Source: an uncultured Blautia sp. (GTDB lineage Bacteria > Bacillota_A > Clostridia > Lachnospirales > Lachnospiraceae). Taken from it: DNA of 5,981 nt. Both the position numbers and the translations under genes were made by a program. The notes beneath the pieces are model-generated. The model saw only the letters and a list, made by a program, of their open reading frames with translations. It was not told the DNA's origin and did no database searches. This document shows, one piece after another, positions 5,011 to 5,981 of the stretch; position 1 is the first letter of the stretch, and each line of letters starts with the position of its first letter. The stretch spans positions 1 to 5,981 of the forward strand of contig CAJLTE010000146.1 in the NCBI GenBank assembly GCA_905209435.1, given 5' to 3'.

Positions 5011-5850
5011 TTGAGTTATAAAATTGTGATAGATAGCTGTGGAGAACTTCTGGAGCAGTGGAAACAGGATGAAAGATTTGCTTCCGTACCGCTTACACTG
5101 ACTGTTGGAAGTGAGAATATAATAGATGATGAGACATTTAACCAGGCAGATTTTTTACAGAAAGTTGCCGCCTGCCCGGAATGTCCGAAATCAGCCTGCC
5201 CGTCGCCAGAGAGCTACAGAAAGGCATTTGACTGCGAAGCTGAACATATATATTGCGTTACTCTTTCCTCTGAACTCAGTGGTTCCTATAACAGTGCAGT
5301 GCTTGGAGCAAGTCTTCTTCATGAGGAGAAGAAAGGCGTTCAGATTCATGTTTTCAATTCCTGTTCTGCTTCTATAGGGCAGACTTTGATTGCAATGAAA
5401 ATTGCACAGTGCGAAGATGCCGGCCTTCCGTTTGAGGATGTTGTCAGCGTTGTGAATAAATATATTGAAGAACAGCACACTTTTTTTGTGCTGGAGAATC
5501 TGGAAACCTTACGTAAAAATGGCCGCCTCAGCCGTGTGAAAGCGCTTGTGGCAACAGCCCTTAAGATCAAACCGATCATGGGATCTACTCCGGAGGGGAC
5601 GATCTGCCAGCTGGATCAGGCACGAGGCATGAATAAGGCGCTTGTGAAAATGGTGGATAAAATTGTGGAAGTGACAGAAAACAGTGAGAACAAAATTCTT
5701 GCCATTTCCCACTGCAACAGCCCGAAGAAAGCAAATATGCTTAAAGAAGCCATCCAGGAGAAGATGAAGCTGGCTGATATTGTGGTTCTTGACACAGCCG
5801 GTGTCAGCAGTATGTATGCAAATGATGGAGGAATTATTGTGGCTGTCTGA
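5011..5850 (+). CDS. DegV family (FakB-like) fatty-acid-binding protein, TTG start
   Basis: DegV/FakB proteins bind a single fatty acid and present it to the kinase FakA, which makes acyl-phosphate for phospholipid synthesis. Signature segments occur in order: KIVIDSCGEL (4-13), VPLTLTVGSENIIDD (26-40), the substrate loop CPKSACPSPESY (58-69; usually PKTSQPSP), VTLSSELSGSYNSAV (83-97) matching the ISSxLSGTYqSA loop, FVLENLETLRKNGRLSR (159-175) and LKIKPIM (184-190). The C-terminal HTGPGA-type segment is replaced by SSMYANDGGI (266-275). At 279 aa it has normal family length. It is unusually rich in cysteine, with C55, C58, C63 and C75 grouped in and near the substrate loop. No fakA is in the window, so kinase partnership is inferred from the family. 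The gene is monocistronic here, under an operator-bearing promoter, and no clear terminator follows before the repeat-like region. Confidence 0.92.
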   Translation: MSYKIVIDSCGELLEQWKQDERFASVPLTLTVGSENIIDDETFNQADFLQKVAACPECPKSACPSPESYRKAFDCEAEHIYCVTLSSELSGSYNSAVLGASLLHEEKKGVQIHVFNSCSASIGQTLIAMKIAQCEDAGLPFEDVVSVVNKYIEEQHTFFVLENLETLRKNGRLSRVKALVATALKIKPIMGSTPEGTICQLDQARGMNKALVKMVDKIVEVTENSENKILAISHCNSPKKANMLKEAIQEKMKLADIVVLDTAGVSSMYANDGGIIVAV

Positions 5851-5981
5851 TGCTAGAGCCTGTTTGAAAAATCATTCCCGCAATCTGCACGCCCCACTTT
5901 GCGGTATATTTTGTCCGCGCGAGGCGTTTTTGTGAACTGTAAGTGAACATACTTCCATTTTGTTGGGAAATATGATATACT
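5851..5981. repeat. Non-coding repeat-like region sharing a module with the element before htpG
   Basis: No gene is visible. The reverse complement of 5918-5937, GTTCACAAAAACGCCTCGCG, matches 1436-1456 of the MITE-like element except for one missing A and one G/A change. GTGAAC is repeated at 5932 and 5943, and AGTGAACA (5942-5949) also occurs in the MITE end (1467-1474). A small hairpin CCGCAA (5878-5883) with TTGCGG (5899-5904) lies upstream. Together this suggests a dispersed intergenic repeat family in the opposite orientation, cut by the window edge. TATACT at 5976-5981 could be the -10 of a following gene, but this is unsupported. Confidence 0.5.

Noticed and set aside
5126..5377. Open frame overlapping degV on the plus strand, plus minus-strand frames across 5191-5712
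   Set aside because: They are shadows of the conserved DegV frame with no family similarity and no ribosome site.

Overview
The window looks like a chromosomal segment of a low-to-moderate-GC Gram-positive anaerobe, most likely Lachnospiraceae (Clostridia; the Blautia/Dorea/Ruminococcus area). This is inferred from AT-rich promoters, strong AGGAGG-type Shine-Dalgarno sites, a HrcA-type CIRCE operator, a Spo0A C-terminal-domain protein, a DUF5721-like gene typical of that family and a KTGD-type surface-protein C-terminus. The species cannot be fixed from sequence alone.

Layout: (1) 1-1241 is the 3' part of a gene for a secreted, membrane- or wall-anchored multidomain protein. It has a PEVT tandem repeat, three beta-sandwich-like domains, a VKTGD motif, a transmembrane helix and a basic tail, and ends at a strong terminator (1291-1320). 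(2) 1321-1584 is a regulatory intergenic region. It holds a 144-bp palindromic element with 12-bp terminal inverted repeats and an exact 8-bp target duplication (ATTACTAG), which abuts and overlaps a CIRCE operator, followed by a promoter. (3) 1585-3651 is htpG (bacterial Hsp90), 688 aa and longer than usual because of two charged insertions; a terminator follows at 3661-3712. (4) 3713-3918 is an AT-rich leader with two TCTCGAAAT boxes exactly 42 bp apart, ahead of a 129-aa stand-alone Spo0A C-terminal DNA-binding domain (3919-4308). (5) A DUF5721-like gene runs convergently (4817-4314, minus), only 5 bp from the Spo0A-like stop codon. (6) 4818-5010 is a divergent control region with a perfect palindrome filling the spacer of the likely degV promoter. 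(7) 5011-5850 is a DegV/FakB-type fatty-acid-binding protein with a TTG start. (8) 5851-5981 is non-coding and carries a repeat-like sequence that shares a 20-bp module, in reverse orientation, with the element before htpG.

The genes do not form one operon; each appears to be its own transcription unit. The most interesting parts are regulatory: the mobile-element insertion that rebuilt the edge of the htpG heat-shock operator, the possible autoregulatory boxes of the receiver-less Spo0A-like protein, and the operator-like palindrome at degV. I see no CRISPR array, tRNA, rRNA or obvious defence system. A wholly new multi-gene system is not evident; the novelty candidates are small-scale.
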